From positions 1 to 64,000 of the forward strand of contig NZ_JBPOFB010000009.1 of assembly GCF_051251565.1 (NCBI RefSeq): 64,000 bases of DNA. The letters are read 5' to 3'. This document shows positions 62,694-64,000 of the stretch, in pieces. Every line of letters begins with the position of its first letter. Position 1 is the first letter of the stretch. The position numbers were made by a program, and so were the translations under genes. The DNA comes from Marivita sp051251565. Lineage in GTDB: Bacteria > Pseudomonadota > Alphaproteobacteria > Rhodobacterales > Rhodobacteraceae. The notes below the pieces were generated by a model, which worked only from the letters and a program-made list of their open reading frames with translations, made no database searches and was not told where the DNA came from.

Positions 62694-63179
62694 TCAAGCG
62701 TCCCGTTCCACATGCCCGGTTAAGCCGTCCCATGCGCCCTGCTGCAATTCCAAACCCAGAACCCGGTCCGGGTTGGTGGGCGGCGGCATCTCGACCCCGT
62801 TCAGCTTGGTGAACCCGAACCGTTTGTAATAAGGCGCATCACCGACCAAAAGCACCCGCGCCCAACCTTCCGCGCTGGCCTGATCCAGACTGTCCCGGAT
62901 CAACGCCCCGCCAAGGCCCTCGCCCTGAGCGGTGGGGTGAACGGCAACGGGACCAAGCAACAAGACCCTGTCCGCGCGAATCCGCACCGGCCAATACCGG
63001 ATCGCACCGCCCAGAATGCCCTGATCGCCGCGCGCCACCCGCGACAGCGACGCCACAGGCGGCACGCCATCCCGCAAACGGTAAGACGACAGCGCCTCGC
63101 GCCCCGGCGCGAAACACAAGTCATAGAGGCCTTCGACCTCCCACAAATCGTCTGTGGTTTCCGGGCTCAGGGTGAACAT
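62694..63179 (-). CDS. GNAT-family N-acetyltransferase (YhbS-like)
   Basis: A 161-residue acetyltransferase: LLLGPVAVHPTAQGEGLGGALIRDSL is the acetyl-CoA motif, preceded by GGAIRYWPVRI, and ARVLLVGDAPYYKRFGF is the YhbS-type end motif. Start at 63179 chosen because the preceding long in-frame extension overlaps the divergent gene and looks non-coding. It lies 31 bases from ecsC, probably the first gene of that unit. Substrate is unknown. Confidence 0.88.
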   Translation of the reverse strand: MFTLSPETTDDLWEVEGLYDLCFAPGREALSSYRLRDGVPPVASLSRVARGDQGILGGAIRYWPVRIRADRVLLLGPVAVHPTAQGEGLGGALIRDSLDQASAEGWARVLLVGDAPYYKRFGFTKLNGVEMPPPTNPDRVLGLELQQGAWDGLTGHVERDA

Positions 63180-63278
63180 GACACCGCTCTTCGTTGACGC
63201 GTGCACACCCCCGTGCAATCCGCTGCGAAACCGCCTATCACGCAAGCCAGCAATCGGCAAACAGGGAGCTTTCCCCGC

Positions 63279-63884
63279 ATGTTCTACCGCCCAGAAGACG
63301 GCCACGGCCTGCCCCACAACCCGTTCAACGCCATCGTGACGCCGCGCCCAATCGGCTGGATCTCGACCCGCGGCAGCGACGGGCAGGACAACCTTGCCCC
63401 CTACTCGTTCTTCAACGCTGTGGCGTATGTGCCCCCGCAGGTGATGTTCGCCTCCACCTCGGCCAAGCCTGACCGGGGCGACACCAAGGACACGGTCGCG
63501 TTGATCCGCGACACCGGGGTCTTTGCAGTCAATATTGTCGAATATGCCATGCGCGATGCGATGAACCTGACCTCGGGCGCCTGGGACCGCGACGTGGACG
63601 AATTCGCCCATGCCGGGATCGACAAGGCCGAGTGCGACAGCATCAACTGCCCCCGCGTGGCAGGGGCCCCGGCCACGCTTGAGTGCAAGGTGACGCAGAT
63701 CGTGCAATTGCCCGGAGAAGCCAATTTCGCAGTCTTCGGCGAAGTCACCGGAGTGCACATGCGCGACGACTGCATCAAGGACGGCATGTTCGACGTGCTG
63801 AGCTTTAACCCGCTGACTCGCATGGGCTACCGCGATTATTCGGTGGTCCGCGAAACATTCAGCCTCAACCGCCCCGGAGAATAG
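63279..63884 (+). CDS. Flavin reductase-like FMN-binding protein
   Basis: A 201-residue protein of the flavin-reductase-like family: HNPFNAIVTPRPIGWISTRG, NLAPYSFFNAVAYVPPQVMFAS, TGVFAVNIVEYAMRDAMN and LECKVTQIVQLPG. These proteins bind FMN in a split barrel; some reduce flavins or act as oxidoreductases. Start at 63279 with GGGAG upstream. Divergent from the GNAT gene. Confidence 0.9.
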   Translation: MFYRPEDGHGLPHNPFNAIVTPRPIGWISTRGSDGQDNLAPYSFFNAVAYVPPQVMFASTSAKPDRGDTKDTVALIRDTGVFAVNIVEYAMRDAMNLTSGAWDRDVDEFAHAGIDKAECDSINCPRVAGAPATLECKVTQIVQLPGEANFAVFGEVTGVHMRDDCIKDGMFDVLSFNPLTRMGYRDYSVVRETFSLNRPGE

Positions 63885-63925
63885 GTCAAACTTTGCATAC
63901 CCGGGGCTCCGCCCATTCTCACCTC

Positions 63926-63948
63926 AAACCATCCCCCGGATGGTTTGT
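63926..63948 (+). terminator. Hairpin after flavin reductase-like gene
   Basis: AAACCATCC-CCC-GGATGGTTT is a perfect 9-base stem with a 3-base loop, ending in TTT then GTGTG. It lies 42 bases after the stop codon. The T run is short, so efficiency is uncertain. Confidence 0.6.
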
Positions 63949-63974
63949 GTGCCAGAGACACAACCGGTTCGAAT

Positions 63975-63992
63975 TGTTTCGCGCGCGAAACA
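63975..63992. promoter_or_regulatory. 18-base perfect palindrome near window end
   Basis: TGTTTCGCGCGCGAAACA is a perfect palindrome that follows two hairpins in the last 75 bases. The spacer-free symmetry suggests a protein binding site for a gene beyond the window, or a repeat element. No regulator can be assigned. Confidence 0.4.
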
Positions 63993-64000
63993 TTGGGTCC

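Noticed and set aside
1..64000. CRISPR array, insertion sequence or prophage
   Set aside because: No regularly spaced direct repeats, transposase, integrase or phage structural genes were seen.

Overview
The window looks like chromosome from a Roseobacter-type alphaproteobacterium (Rhodobacterales). The basis is recognition of gene families and order: CobS/CobT cobaltochelatase genes, DUF2484 beside murB, DUF2948 between murA and hisD, a GAF-containing PtsP near lysC, separate ctaD, a perfect TTAA-N7-TTAA (CtrA-type) site, G/C-rich third codon positions, and a dispersed GGGGC-TNN-GCCCC / GGATATTT intergenic element. No transposase, phage gene, CRISPR array or rRNA was seen.

Layout. 1-4.2 kb: tRNA-Leu, a DUF2306 membrane protein divergent from a LytTR regulator, lipB and a Tat-exported PhoX-type phosphatase. 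4.4-8 kb: cytochrome c oxidase subunit I (ctaD) with an FNR-like box, an orphan CcdA-like antitoxin, DUF2244 and a small glycosyltransferase-like gene. 8-13.4 kb: yqeY, carA, a large membrane GT2 glycosyltransferase behind a CtrA-type site, a GntR regulator and a HAD nucleotidase. 13.4-17.2 kb: a UbiH-like monooxygenase, then a minus-strand module of ECF sigma factor, RskA-like anti-sigma factor, secreted fasciclin protein and Tat-exported MsrB. 17.2-22.6 kb: cobS, cobT, an aminopeptidase P and DUF427.

22.6-50.5 kb is dominated by cell-envelope and division genes on the minus strand. In transcription order these are a new 55-aa ORF, murA, DUF2948, a GNAT gene, hisD, murD, ftsW, murG, murC, DUF2484/murB, ddl, ftsQ, ftsA, ftsZ, lpxC, bamD, recN and clcA. 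The division and cell-wall (dcw) order is interrupted by three cassettes. (1) A BaiN-like flavoprotein plus two tandem paralogues of unknown function lie between murD and ftsW. (2) A double-cupin protein plus an FAD amine oxidase lie between murC and DUF2484. (3) A plus-strand pair lies between ftsA and ftsZ: a membrane one-component regulator (periplasmic PhnD-like domain, one membrane span, LuxR helix-turn-helix) and a secreted DsrE-family protein.

50.6-64 kb: tRNA-Thr, ptsP and lysC separated by a plus-strand DUF3179 gene, an SDR/SnoaL-like/DUF1178 operon, a lipopolysaccharide segment (Kdo transferase, GT4), a TPR-like methyltransferase, a gene-free stretch with strong nested inverted repeats (possible structured RNA), EcsC, a GNAT enzyme and a flavin reductase-like protein.

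The best candidates for undescribed biology are the PhnD-LuxR/DsrE pair between ftsA and ftsZ, the tandem HR-motif paralogues at 43.9-45.3 kb, the sigma/anti-sigma/fasciclin/MsrB module, and the structured gene-free region at 61.69-61.83 kb.
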